DNA from: Gigantopelta aegis
Lineage: Eukaryota > Mollusca > Gastropoda > Neomphalida > Peltospiridae
DNA: 64,000 nucleotides
Assembly (NCBI RefSeq): GCF_016097555.1
Contig: NC_054702.1
Coordinates: 102,802,017 to 102,866,016, forward strand
Reading direction: 5' to 3'
Shown here: piece by piece, positions 10,917 through 19,721 of the stretch
Position numbering within the stretch: the stretch's first letter is position 1
How the letters are laid out: each line of letters begins with the position of its first letter
Made by a program: the position numbers and the translations under genes
The notes under the pieces: generated by a model
What the model was told of the DNA's origin: nothing
Databases searched by the model: none
The model's input: only the letters and a program-made list of their open reading frames with translations

Positions 10917-11540
10917 TAATGAATAAAGTATAAATATATAAAAAGATATTATTAATTTTTAAACCCATACCAACTCAAATAACACTTAAAAAAAAAGGAA
11001 ATCCAGTATAAATAAAAACGTGGGTCTTTTTTTTTTTTACAAATTACCATTAAATTATATGGGTCAAGACAAGATGCTAGAACAGCCATAATACAAAATC
11101 CTTAAATTCGGGCAAAAACATTAGCGAAATTCGAGTGAAATGAGCTGGCCTGAACACTTATCACCATATATTTTCATTATTCTACCCACAATATTAGTTG
11201 TAATCCATGTAAAAATGCGTAGTGGTTCGTTTACAATCCTATATAGCTTTTTGGCAATAATGCTAATATGAATAAACGTTGCAATCCAGATTCGGGCACT
11301 TTTGTTTAATTCGGGCAACATCAGCCTGCCCTCCCCCCCCCCCCCCCCTACAAAAATGGGAGCCCGTACGCCTATGAGGACAGCCAAGGTATGCAGTTTC
11401 ACTTGCGTTGTTTCTGAAGTAATCGATAAAGCAGTACAAAGAGACTAAATGTAGAACTGCACGTGTTTGTGTAAACAGATCTGGGAGTGGCAGTCGTCTT
11501 TGTGACGATGCAGGTTGGATGAAATGTCAGTAAAGGATTT
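10917..11540. other. Spacer with T-rich and poly-C runs
   Basis: It holds a poly-T tract at about 11027-11038 and a C-run at about 11332-11349. No coding or repeat family is recognised. Confidence 0.35.
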
Positions 11541-11544
11541 CCTC

Positions 11545-11850
11545 GGGGGCGCTCGCTCGATGCGCGGTTGGTGTGGGATCGATCCCCGTCGGTGGGCCCA
11601 TTGGGCTATTTCTCGTTCCAGCCAGTGCATCACGACTGGTATATAAAAGGCCGTGGTATGTACTACCCTGTCTGTGGGATGGTACATATAAAAGATCCCT
11701 TGCTAATAATAAAAAAGAGTAGCCCATTATGTGGCGACAGCGGGTTTCCTCTCTCAATATCTGTGTGGTTCTAAACCATATGTCCGACGCCATATAACCG
11801 TAAATAAAATGTGTTGAGTGCGTCGTTAAATAAAACATTTCCTTCCTTTC
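11545..11850 (+). mobile_element. SINE type A, plus strand, damaged head
   Basis: Body and tail match the 4697-5027 copy (GATCGATCCCCGTCGGTGGG, GGTACATATAAAAGATCCC, GTGCGTCGTTAAATAAAAC, (TTCC)n). The A-box region is deleted: GCGCTCGCTCGATGCGCGG directly follows unrelated sequence. Confidence 0.9.
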
Positions 11851-13174
11851 TATAGACGAGACACTAGATAGAGATTCATGGAATCCCCACTATGTTGCCA
11901 AATTCACACATGACACTGCATTGTGCAGATATACGGCCCTGGCCATTATGTATGGGGAATGTCCGAGTCACTCTCCATTCCTGAAAAATAATGGGAGTCG
12001 AGGCCCGTAAAATACACCAATAAAAAATATTATGTATCAAATATGTAAGTATATATTTCAACGTTAGTGCTTCTGAAGGGGTAATAAACTAGTGGGTTAT
12101 TTTATCCATTACTGAAAGGTAATGGACCGATTTTCAATGGTTTAATAGTGGAGGTGTATTTTAATACCTTGGATGTTCCATCAATTGTCTTAAAACCTAT
12201 ATCTATATCTATATCTCTTTATATCTATATCTATATATAATAAATTGATGTTTTTTATGTGAATTTTATCTTTATTCATTATGAAGTTACATGACAATTT
12301 ATCGGATTCCTTTTGAATAAAACGAACAGTAATCTCAAAATCAATATTTTCTGCCTCACTAAAATGAAATAATACGAGTGTACTTTGGATATTGTAAATG
12401 TTACTGTAGTAGGCTACAAATAAAATAAATTTCGAAAGAAAAATAAATCTGTGAAAAACCCCACAAAAAAACTCAAACATTTACCTAATAATACGATATA
12501 CCTGGGGCGTAGCCAGAGAGGAAAAAACGCCGAGGTAAATCCAGACCTGTAAAATAAATATCAGTGTTATGGAAAAAATAAAATAAATCTGTGGAAATTC
12601 CAAGCGAGGCAAGCGCCTCGCCTGCCTCATGCTGGCTACGTCATTGTGTACTATGTTGTCATATTACAAAGCATAAAATCGCATTTCTTTTTATATGCGC
12701 GTATGCGCTCACGTTAGTGTGAGTTAAAACAACAAGAGAGACTTTGATTTTGTCCCAGAATAATAAAGCTAATTAAACAGATAAAATTTTAGCATAACAT
12801 TAAATAATGTCACAATGTAGGTCTGCAATATAATTATGGCGTATTCAGTCCATTCCAATTAGCCGACGATTTCAATATTTTAAAAAATACATGCAGTATA
12901 GACCTCCAATACGTTTTGAGCTGTATAGCAGAAGCTGAGCCCGAATGTTGTCAGTCTGGCGCTGTCAAAATATAGAACATGCTCTATGTCGTCTGCTGCC
13001 AGATCTGTAGTTCGCGCCAGCACAGACGCGGTGTGTTTTGTCACATTCGATTCAGGTTCAGTGCTTTTCTTTTTCAACTGGTACTATACTCGCCAGACCC
13101 TGAAATCGATGGCCGCTCAACGGACTATGGATTTACGCATGTTAAAAAACTAAAGTTCACCTCTCTTAGGGGGA
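11851..13174. other. AT-rich spacer with a hexamer microsatellite
   Basis: (ATCTAT)n lies at about 12197-12238. Around 12503-12650 GGCGTAGCCAG and CTGGCTACGTC form short inverted ends of a possible foldback. No gene is recognised. Confidence 0.4.
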
Positions 13175-13424
13175 AACCTCTTTTTAACAGAACACCACTA
13201 GAGAACATTGATTTAATCATCCGCTATTGGATGTTAAGACTTTTCGTAATTCTGGCATATAGTTTTTGAGAGGAAACCCGCTACATGTGTCCGTTAGTAA
13301 CAAGGAATATTTTATATGCACCATCCCACAGATATGATAGCACATACCAAAGCCTTTGATATATTAGTCGTGGTGAACTGGCTGGAATAAGAAATAGTCC
13401 AGTGAGTCTACCAATAAGATGTTA
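13175..13424 (-). mobile_element. SINE type A/B, truncated head
   Basis: The minus-strand SINE tail (ACACCACTAGAGAACATTG) and body (GTGCATATAAAATATTCC) are present. The tRNA head is replaced at 13425 by element E sequence. Confidence 0.75.
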
Positions 13425-13667
13425 TCGACTAACAGTGACTTTTTAACGATTGTAATTACATATCGAATATATTCTCTGCATAAAATATTAGTGGCTGTAT
13501 ATTAAACGTGTTTCTGGTCGTTCTAATATTTGTACTAGGTTAAATTTCATTTTATTTCCTAAAATATAGTTTTTTTCGTACGTAAGTATGTAAGTTTAAT
13601 CGTAGAAATATTTTAGTAGTCGGAAACATCTTACAATGCAGCAAACTCAGGAATGTCCCTTCAAAAT
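13425..13667. mobile_element. Element E (copy 2), truncated and internally deleted
   Basis: It starts inside the left arm (GATGTTATCGACTAACAG) and ends with GCAAACTCAGGAATGTCCCT. It lacks the left TTAA end and part of the centre. Confidence 0.75.
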
Positions 13668-13774
13668 ATACCTTGATTTATGTATTGTATTATACTTTTC
13701 CCCGCAGCTCCTTACACAGTGGTTTTACATAATTATATAAATAATATTTGCATATACTTACCATTTGTGACACC

Positions 13775-13833
13775 CAATAGCCGATGTCTATTTTTTGTGC
13801 TGGGGTGTCGTTAAACATTCATTCGTTCATTCC
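13775..13833 (+). mobile_element. LINE/SINE 3' tail fragment
   Basis: GACACCCAATAGCCGATG followed by GCTGGGGTGTCGTTAAACATTC and a short ATTC tail. Confidence 0.7.
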
Positions 13834-13834
13834 A

Positions 13835-14138
13835 TAGCGGAGAGCGTATCGTGGCAATGTGCGGGCGATTCAGTGCCACAGGTTTGTGTCTCAGCAACGG
13901 CATGAGACAATTTGTGAGGCCAGAAAGGATTTAATTGTCTCCAGCGCCAATACGTTAATATCTATGTATGCAATAGATAAAACCCGACATACCTACAATA
14001 TATAAATATTCATAAATCAATACATACTAGCCAGTGTCAGGTTTGCCCACCGTTTCATGCACATAAGCGGGATCGACCGCGCAGCTTGTAGACCCCACGC
14101 ATATGGTTCAATGAAAGTGCATTCCATTCCTTTTTTAA
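13835..14138 (+). mobile_element. tRNA-headed repeat, type C
   Basis: The head has GAGCGTATCGTGGCAATGTG and GGTTTGTGTCTC (decayed B box). The unit extends to AAGCGGGATCGACCGCG and AGTGCATTCC, the full unit length of about 300 bp. Confidence 0.65.
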
Positions 14139-14379
14139 GCCCCTGCGCGTGCTGTAACCTCACCGTGGTGCAGCAAAATTGAAATTTTGAGTAAAAGACA
14201 GTATCTGTCTGTGATATTTGTGTTTTTGCACAGTTCTTTACACTGTGTTTTTATTTAAATCTTGAATTTTTGTATTGATGTTGATCATCACTTTATTTGT
14301 TTGCATTACCACAGTTTGACACCCAATAGCCGATGTATGTTTCGTGCTGGGGTGTCGTTAAACATTCATTCATTCATTC
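14139..14379 (+). mobile_element. Type D element with 13-bp target duplication
   Basis: It begins GCCCCTGCGCGTGCTGTAACC and ends GTCGTTAAAC(ATTC)n. ATTCCTTTTTTAA is present on both sides (14126-14138 and 14380-14392), proving a target-primed insertion into the type C tandem. Confidence 0.92.
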
Positions 14380-14392
14380 ATTCCTTTTTTAA

Positions 14393-14545
14393 AGATGACT
14401 CGATAGCCTAAAACGAGTCGTGGGAAGGTGCGGGGCCATTCGTTGTCACAGGTTCGAGTCCCAGTGCGTTAATATCTGTGTATGCAATAGTCAAATCCGA
14501 CATATAATGTATAGATATTCATACATCAATACTATTAGTTACGCG
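14393..14545 (+). mobile_element. tRNA-headed repeat, type C
   Basis: The head has ACTCGATAGCCTAAAACGAG with B box GGTTCGAGTCCC at about 14451. It ends in ATACATCAATACTATTAGTT before the duplicated block at 14546. Together with 13835-14138 it is a second tandem pair, interrupted by element D. Confidence 0.7.
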
Positions 14546-14790
14546 GTGGATTCCGGGTGGTTTCACCCTGAAATAATTTTAAAGCCTGTTTCGCAAAGGG
14601 AGACAACTCTTAGCGCCTTATTATCTTTTTTGACGTTTATGATTATGTTGTTACCGTATCGGGGAAAACAAAATTGAAAACCCGCAGCCGAACATAAATA
14701 TTTGTCATGTTGTACTAACTTGTAAAACCTGTAAAAAAGCATGTTGAGTTATTACTTAAAATATGTTCGTGATAATTAGCGCAAAGTCTA
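14546..14790. repeat. Segmental duplication block 1a
   Basis: It is nearly identical to 17680-17928 (GGTGGTTTCACCCTGAAAT.., TAGCGCCTTATTATC.., GTTCGTGATAATTAGCGCAAAGTC). No coding potential is seen. Confidence 0.8.
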
Positions 14791-14947
14791 ACACGATAAT
14801 TGATTATGCAATGTTATATTCTAGCAGTAGCTTTTAATATGCAAAAAAACTACAATCTAGCACATTTTTTGGCCAAACGTGCTGATGAAATCTTCAAATA
14901 AACAGTAAAAATTAAATTGTCCGAGTTGTGGTGTTCCCATTCATAAG

Positions 14948-15247
14948 GCGGGGACGTAGCCCAGTGGTAAAGCGCCCGCTTGATGCGCGGTCGGTTTAGG
15001 ATCGATCTCCGTCGGTGGGCCCGTTGGACTATTTCTCGTTCCAGCCAGTGCACCATGACTGGTATATAAAAGGCCGTGGTATCTGCTATCCTGTCTGTGG
15101 GATGGTGCATATAAAAGATTCCTTGCTACTAATGAAAAAAAATGGAGCGGGTTTCCTCTCTATGACTGTCAAAAATTACCATGTTTGACATCCAATAGCC
15201 TATGATTACTAAATCAATGTGCTCTAGTGGTGTCGTTAAACAAAAAA
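14948..15247 (+). mobile_element. SINE type A, plus strand, full length
   Basis: Head GGACGTAGCCCAGTGGTAAA, B-box-like GGATCGATCTCC, body GATGGTGCATATAAAAGAT, and tail CTAGTGGTGTCGTTAAACAA. The tail is of the 'CACTAGAGCACATTGATT' subtype. It lies in the segment that separates duplicated blocks 1a and 1b, hence probably younger than the duplication. Confidence 0.9.
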
Positions 15248-15384
15248 GGGAGGGGGGGGTTCTAGTCGTGTTCCTCCAGAAAATCCTACAAAGTTAACGT
15301 ATGTGGTTACAAAATAATTGTTCTTTAGTAACTGATGTGTGTGTATGTGTATGTGCGCGTGCATGTGTGTAATACATGTAATAG

Positions 15385-15523
15385 TCATACCCACACTTTA
15401 CGAGGTGTATCGGTGAATATTCCTACAGTTTTGTTCTGGGGCCTTCGAGGCGAAGCCGATGAGTCTCTCACGAACAAAACTTCGGATATTCACAGATACA
15501 CCGAGTAAACTGACTTATACCCC
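15385..15523. repeat. Short foldback element
   Basis: Left-arm motifs GGTGTATCGGTGAATATTC and GTTTTGTTC recur inverted on the right as GAACAAAAC and GATATTCACAGATACACC. Total length is about 140 bp. Confidence 0.6.
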
Positions 15524-15635
15524 ACTTTAGGTCGAGTGAATTATCATATCAGTTCTATGACAAATATGACCAATAACTAGAAAGTAGCAAATAATTAAAG
15601 GAACATATCCTAGTTTTTAAACACTAACGCATATT

Positions 15636-15800
15636 TTTCACTATTAGAGGCGCTTATTATCATTGAAATCAAACTTGACTGGTATTTTATTGTTTAGAGT
15701 ATCCATTTTCGTACAACCGAAGTGTTTATGGTCATCCTGGTGTTTCTAATACCACAAAATGCTTTTTTCATATATTTTAAAAAATCGCGTACATCTGAGA
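15636..15800. repeat. Segmental duplication block 1b
   Basis: It matches 17931-18095 closely (TATTAGAGGCGCTTATTATC.., CGTACAACCGAAGTG). Its partner lies directly after the partner of block 1a, showing that 14790-15636 is inserted or retained sequence. Confidence 0.75.
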
Positions 15801-16400
15801 ACGGGAGATCAGATAAGTGCAGTGGCACTTCAGCATGTTGAACATAATGGGACATATTATGAAGAATTTCTGGGTTCACCAATATGTGATAAGAATGCAA
15901 CAGAAAACAGTTTGGTGATAACTTTACTCTGTTGGCTCTCTACCGAGAATCCAATTGCGAGTTCCTGGTTGTAAGTTCTCAGGAAGATGAATACACCAGA
16001 ATATTATCCAACAGTCAAATGTTCACTCTAGGATATTACCCCGAAGAAAGTGGCGAACATTACGTAAGCATTGTAGAGTGTCGTTTTGTACAAACTACAA
16101 GTGATAATAACGAAGGTAATAACCACCCACCAGATGTGCCTCGAAGTCTAGACGAGAGTAGGTCGTTACCCTCCAATTCTATTCCTCGACAAAATTATCA
16201 GCCAGTGCGTAGCCTTATGTCCAGTATCAATTTACCGATTAGCGGTTGTTTCTCAGTGTTGTTTTAGAACGAGTCGCATCTTCCATTGGTTTACGGAAAG
16301 GCTATATGAATCCAACTTTGATGCCAAATCCACCAACGGACATAAGTGTACGATGAATTATAAGATGCTTTAGCACAGGCAGTGGTATCATAACAGATTT
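15790..16400 (+). pseudogene. OTU protease / tail fragment of the integrase-OTU-F-box family
   Basis: The N-terminal catalytic Cys region is missing. What remains is TYYEEFLGSPICDKNATEN, then, after a frame change near 15920, the segment 15932-16267 with ALYRESNCEFLVVSSQ and GYYPEESGEHYVSI. The last carries the OTU catalytic His (CAT at 16058). The following 300 bases closely match 7400-7680 of the compact copy, including the F-box-like region, which has decayed here. It is very similar to the copy at 6365-7740 and diverged from that at 50837-56604. Confidence 0.65.
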
Positions 16401-16775
16401 TTTTAGCCAATTATTTAAAATTTTGTTCAGTATTTGAAAAAAAATGAAATGATACGTATGGAATTTTAACTACTATCAAACATTAGAATCAGGCCCGTAA
16501 GAACGATATTGGGGGCGGAATGGGGCGCAATCTGTAGTGGAGGGACACAGTCTAGTGTGTGTGTGAGAGGGGGGGTGGGGGCACAAGCCATATTTTAAAC
16601 TGGATTTGTATAAAGTAGTTAAAACGGGGGGTACAGTCCCCCGCCCCGGCCTCTCGGTTGCTATCGATCTGAGAATGGCCAGAAATGTAATTGTATTGCA
16701 TATACAGATATTTATATTTCAAGCAAAAATATGTAGCCAAAGAAACATGTAAGGTTTATTTATAAGAGATTAAAC
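16401..16775. other. Spacer
   Basis: G-rich runs lie at 16565-16580 and 16625-16650. No gene is recognised. Confidence 0.3.
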
Positions 16776-16950
16776 TAGTCGACGACTGATATATCAAAGG
16801 CCTTGGTATGTGCTATCATATCTGTGAGATGGTGCATATAAAATATTCCTTGCTACTAACGGACACATGTAGCGGGTTTCCTCTCAAAGACTATATGCCA
16901 GAAGTACCCAAAGTCCATGTGTCCATTAGTAGCAAGGAATATTTTATATG
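16776..16950 (+). mobile_element. SINE body fragment folded into a hairpin
   Basis: The SINE body GGTGCATATAAAATATTCC (from about 16832) is followed by an inverted copy of itself: CATATAAAATATTCCTTGC at 16836 pairs with GCAAGGAATATTTTATATG ending at 16950. Arms are about 33 bp around an about 45-bp loop. Confidence 0.7.
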
Positions 16951-17208
16951 ACCGCGCAGCTTGTAGACCCCACGCATATAGTTCAATGAAAGTGCATTCT
17001 TTTTCAAAGATGACTCGATAGCCGAAAACGAGTCGTGACAAGGTGCGGGCCATTCGTTGCCACAGGTTCGAGTCCCAGCATCGGCATGAGACAATTTGTG
17101 AAGCCAGAAAGGATTTAATTATTCCCTGCGCCAGTGCGTTAATATCTATGTATGCAATAGTAAATCCAACATACAACATATAGATATTCATACATCAATA
17201 CTATTAGT
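16951..17208 (+). mobile_element. tRNA-headed repeat, type C
   Basis: It begins inside the unit (ACCGCGCAGCTTGTAGACC), then a new head ACTCGATAGCCGAAAACGAG with B box GGTTCGAGTCCC at about 17066, and ends with ATACATCAATACTATTAGTT as at 14540. Confidence 0.7.
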
Positions 17209-17331
17209 TACGCGGTTTTTTGACAGGACGTACGGGATTGTACGCCTTTTAAAATCTGTATTTCCTGAGGCGAAGGAAATACATGTGGAAGGGCGTACAC
17301 TCCCGTACGCCCTGTCATTAAACCGCGTAAC
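17209..17331. mobile_element. Palindromic mini-element with GTTACGCGGT ends
   Basis: GTTACGCGGTTTTTTGACAG with GACGTACGGGA at the left is mirrored by CGTACGCCCTGTCATTAAAC with CGCGTAAC at the right. Arms are about 50-60 bp around GAGGCGAAGG. A truncated end remains at 14534-14545. Confidence 0.75.
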
Positions 17332-17679
17332 GAATTTATTACCTTTTAGATCTGTTTTATAATTAAACTAAAATTACACTCACGGTCAAACTTTTAAATA
17401 AAGTACACACATACAGGGCCGTATCTAGGATTTTTTGTTGGGGGGGGTGGGGGGGGCAAGTGAGTAGTTAATAGTCTAAAACTCCTTTTTTAAAAGTTTC
17501 TATAATGCTACGGCCCTGACATATTTTGAGTTTTGAGTTTAATAACATAACATCAAATTCCCCAAATTTATTGGATTATTTTTAACAAATAACTGTTGTT
17601 GTTGGTTTTTGTTTTGTTTTTTGTTTTCTGTTTTTTGGTGTTTTTTTGTTAGCTGTTTGGGTATTAAGAGTGTCAACAA
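17332..17679. other. Spacer with G-run and GTTTT-rich tract
   Basis: A G-rich run lies at about 17442-17457 and a T/GTTTT-rich tract at about 17590-17650. There is no gene. Confidence 0.3.
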
Positions 17680-18095
17680 GGATTCCGAGTGGTTTCACCC
17701 TGAAATCATTTTAAAGCCTGTTTTGCGAAGGGAGACAACTCTTAGCGCCTTATTATCTTTTTGTTTTTGACGTTTATGATTATGTTGTTACCGTATCGGG
17801 GAAAACAAAACTGACACCCCGCAGCCGAAAAAAAATATTTGTCATGTTGTACTAACTTGTAGAACCTGTAAAAAAGCATGTCGAGTTATTACTTAAAATA
17901 TGTTCGTGATAATTAGCGCAAAGTCACTATTTTTCACTATTAGAGCCGCTTATTATCATTGAAATCAAACTTGACTGGTATTTTATTGTTTAGAGTATCC
18001 ATTTCCGTACAACCGAAGTGTTTATGGTCATCCTGGTGTTTCTAATACCACAGAATGCTTTTTTTATATATATATTTAAAAACGCACGTGCATCT
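17680..18095. repeat. Segmental duplication partner of blocks 1a and 1b
   Basis: It is contiguous here, while its two halves are separated by about 850 bp at 14546-15800. It ends at GTGCATCTGAGAA, matching the entry into the OTU fragment at 15790, but no OTU sequence follows here. Confidence 0.78.
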
Positions 18096-18545
18096 GAGAA
18101 GTAACGATTATGGAGTCGCGTTTTTGTCTATTTTTAAGGATATTTCAACGTCACAGACTCTTGTTTCACTCTGTTGTATCCAAATTTGTCGCAGGTTTGT
18201 AAATTAACCAAACTTAGTATCCATGTTTACGGGTTGAATCTAGGTGAAAAACTAGGGTCTGTCTCTTTAAACGAAAATAACCTGGACCAGACGTCGTGAC
18301 CCTCACATTTTGTTCTCAGTATTGAAACGGTCTATTTCACAGTTGTCCGTGTCGCACGTGCAAATGCAGTTTGATGTCGTTTGATCAGTGCGTGTTGGGG
18401 CTGTACTGGTAAAATACCATCTCCGAGAATATTTTTTGCTTAAATCGCCTAAAACACCATTTCATGATATGTAGAACTAGAAATAATATTTAATGATTTA
18501 AAAAAAAAAAAAAAAACGTCTGGGAATTTACGGATAGATGACACC
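18096..18545. other. Spacer before minisatellite
   Basis: A poly-A run lies at about 18499-18515. No feature is recognised. Confidence 0.3.
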
Positions 18546-19545
18546 TTAGTGCTGGCCAGTAGTAGTTGAAGTTGATGGAATGGGCTGGGTTGAAGGCCTG
18601 GTGTGCTGGCCAGTAGTAGTTGACGTTGATGGAATGGGCTGGGGCTGGGTTGAAGGCCTGGTGTGCTGGCCAGTAGTTAGTTGATGGAATGGGCTGGGTT
18701 GAAGGCCTGGTGTGCTGGCTAGTAGTAGTTGACGTTGATGGAATGGGCTGGGTTGAAGGCCTGGTGTGCTGGCCAGTAGTAGTTGACGTTGATGGAATGG
18801 GCTGGGTTGAAGGCCTGGTGTGCTGGCCAGTAGTAGTTGACGTTGATGGAATGGGCTGGGTTGAAGGCCTGGTGTGCTGGCCAGTAGTAGCCGACGTTGA
18901 TGGAATGGGCTGGGTTGAAGGCCTGGTGTGCTGGCCAGTAGTAGTTGACGTTGATGGAATGGGCTGGGTTGAAGGCCTGGTGTGCTGGCCAGTAGTAGTT
19001 GACGTTGATGGAATGGGCTGGGTTGAAGGCCTGGTGTGCTGGCCAGTAGTAGTTGACGTTGATGGAATGGGCTGGGTTGAAGGCCTGGTGTGCTGGCCAG
19101 TAGTAGTTGACGTTGATGGAATGGGCTGGGTTGAAGGCCTGGTGTGCTGGCCAGTAGTAGCCGACGTTGATGGAATGGGCTGGGTTGAAGGCCTGGTGCG
19201 CTGGCCAGTAGTAGCCGACGTTGATGGAATGGGCTGGGTTGAAGGCCTGGTGCGCTGGCCAGTAGTAGCCGACGTTGATGGAATGGGCTGGGTTGAAGGC
19301 CTGGTGTGCTGGCCAGTAGTAGTTGACGTTGATGGAATGGGCTGGGTTGAAAGCCTGGTGTGCTGGCCAGTAGTAGCCGACGTTGATGGAATGGGCTGGG
19401 TTGAAAGCCTGGTGTGCTGGCCAGTAGTAGCCGACGTTGATGGAATGGGCTGGGTTGAAGGCCTGGTGTGCGCTGGCCAGTAGTAGCCGACGTTGATGGA
19501 ATGGGCTGGGTTGAAGGCTTGGTGCGCTGTGCTGTGGTCTGTTTT
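18546..19545. repeat. 54-bp minisatellite, about 18 units
   Basis: The unit contains CCAGTAGTAGTTGACGTTGA and TGGAATGGGCTGGGTTGAAG and is 54 bp long, a multiple of three. As a result at least three frames are open throughout. On the minus strand the 18-residue unit is Ser/Thr/Pro/Gln-rich (QHTRPSTQPIPSTS..). On the plus strand it is GMGWVEGLVCWPVVVDVD. Units vary at TTGACG/CCGACG and TGTG/TGCG. A few units carry indels (near 18640, 18675 and 19470) that shift frame. It lies directly downstream of the minus-strand YqaJ domain. Confidence 0.95.
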
Positions 19546-19556
19546 GCAGCAGGATG

Positions 19557-19721
19557 CTGAAAAATAAAAATTAGTATATGTAATATCAGCTTCATCATCA
19601 ACACATCCAAATTTACTTGCTGTTTCATGTATAACAAACAAAATAAAGTAATGAATATGATTAAATGTAAACAGTGGTATTACATTAAATGGCAAAGTGG
19701 TTTATGAAGTAAACAATATAC
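19557..19721 (-). other. Possible intron between YqaJ region and repeat exon
   Basis: On the minus strand a donor-like GG|GTATAT follows codons PGIW (19722). A branch-like ACTAAT with a T-rich tract and TTTTTCAG|CAT form an acceptor at about 19557. Joining keeps phase 0 into the Pro/Thr-rich repeat frame (HPAAKQTTAQRT...). This is inference from motifs only. Confidence 0.3.

Noticed and set aside
11568..11774. ORFs across the SINEs, such as this one and those at 33719, 46671 and 57257
   Set aside because: They recur with every SINE copy in matching frames and reflect repeat sequence, not genes.
12190..12480. 96-codon minus-strand ORF
   Set aside because: It is AT-rich, ends in the ATCTAT microsatellite (repeated RYRYRY/DIDI residues) and has no domain.
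14948..15020. Functional tRNA gene (TAGCCCAGTGGTAAAGCGC)
   Set aside because: A and B boxes are present, but the sequence runs into the conserved SINE body and tail, and no acceptor stem pairs. The same holds for the heads at 4697, 27101, 50339 and 57408.
18689..19483. 264-codon plus-strand ORF of GMGWVEG.. repeats
   Set aside because: It consists wholly of the 54-bp minisatellite, which is open in several frames. No flanking coding sequence or start context supports it on this strand.
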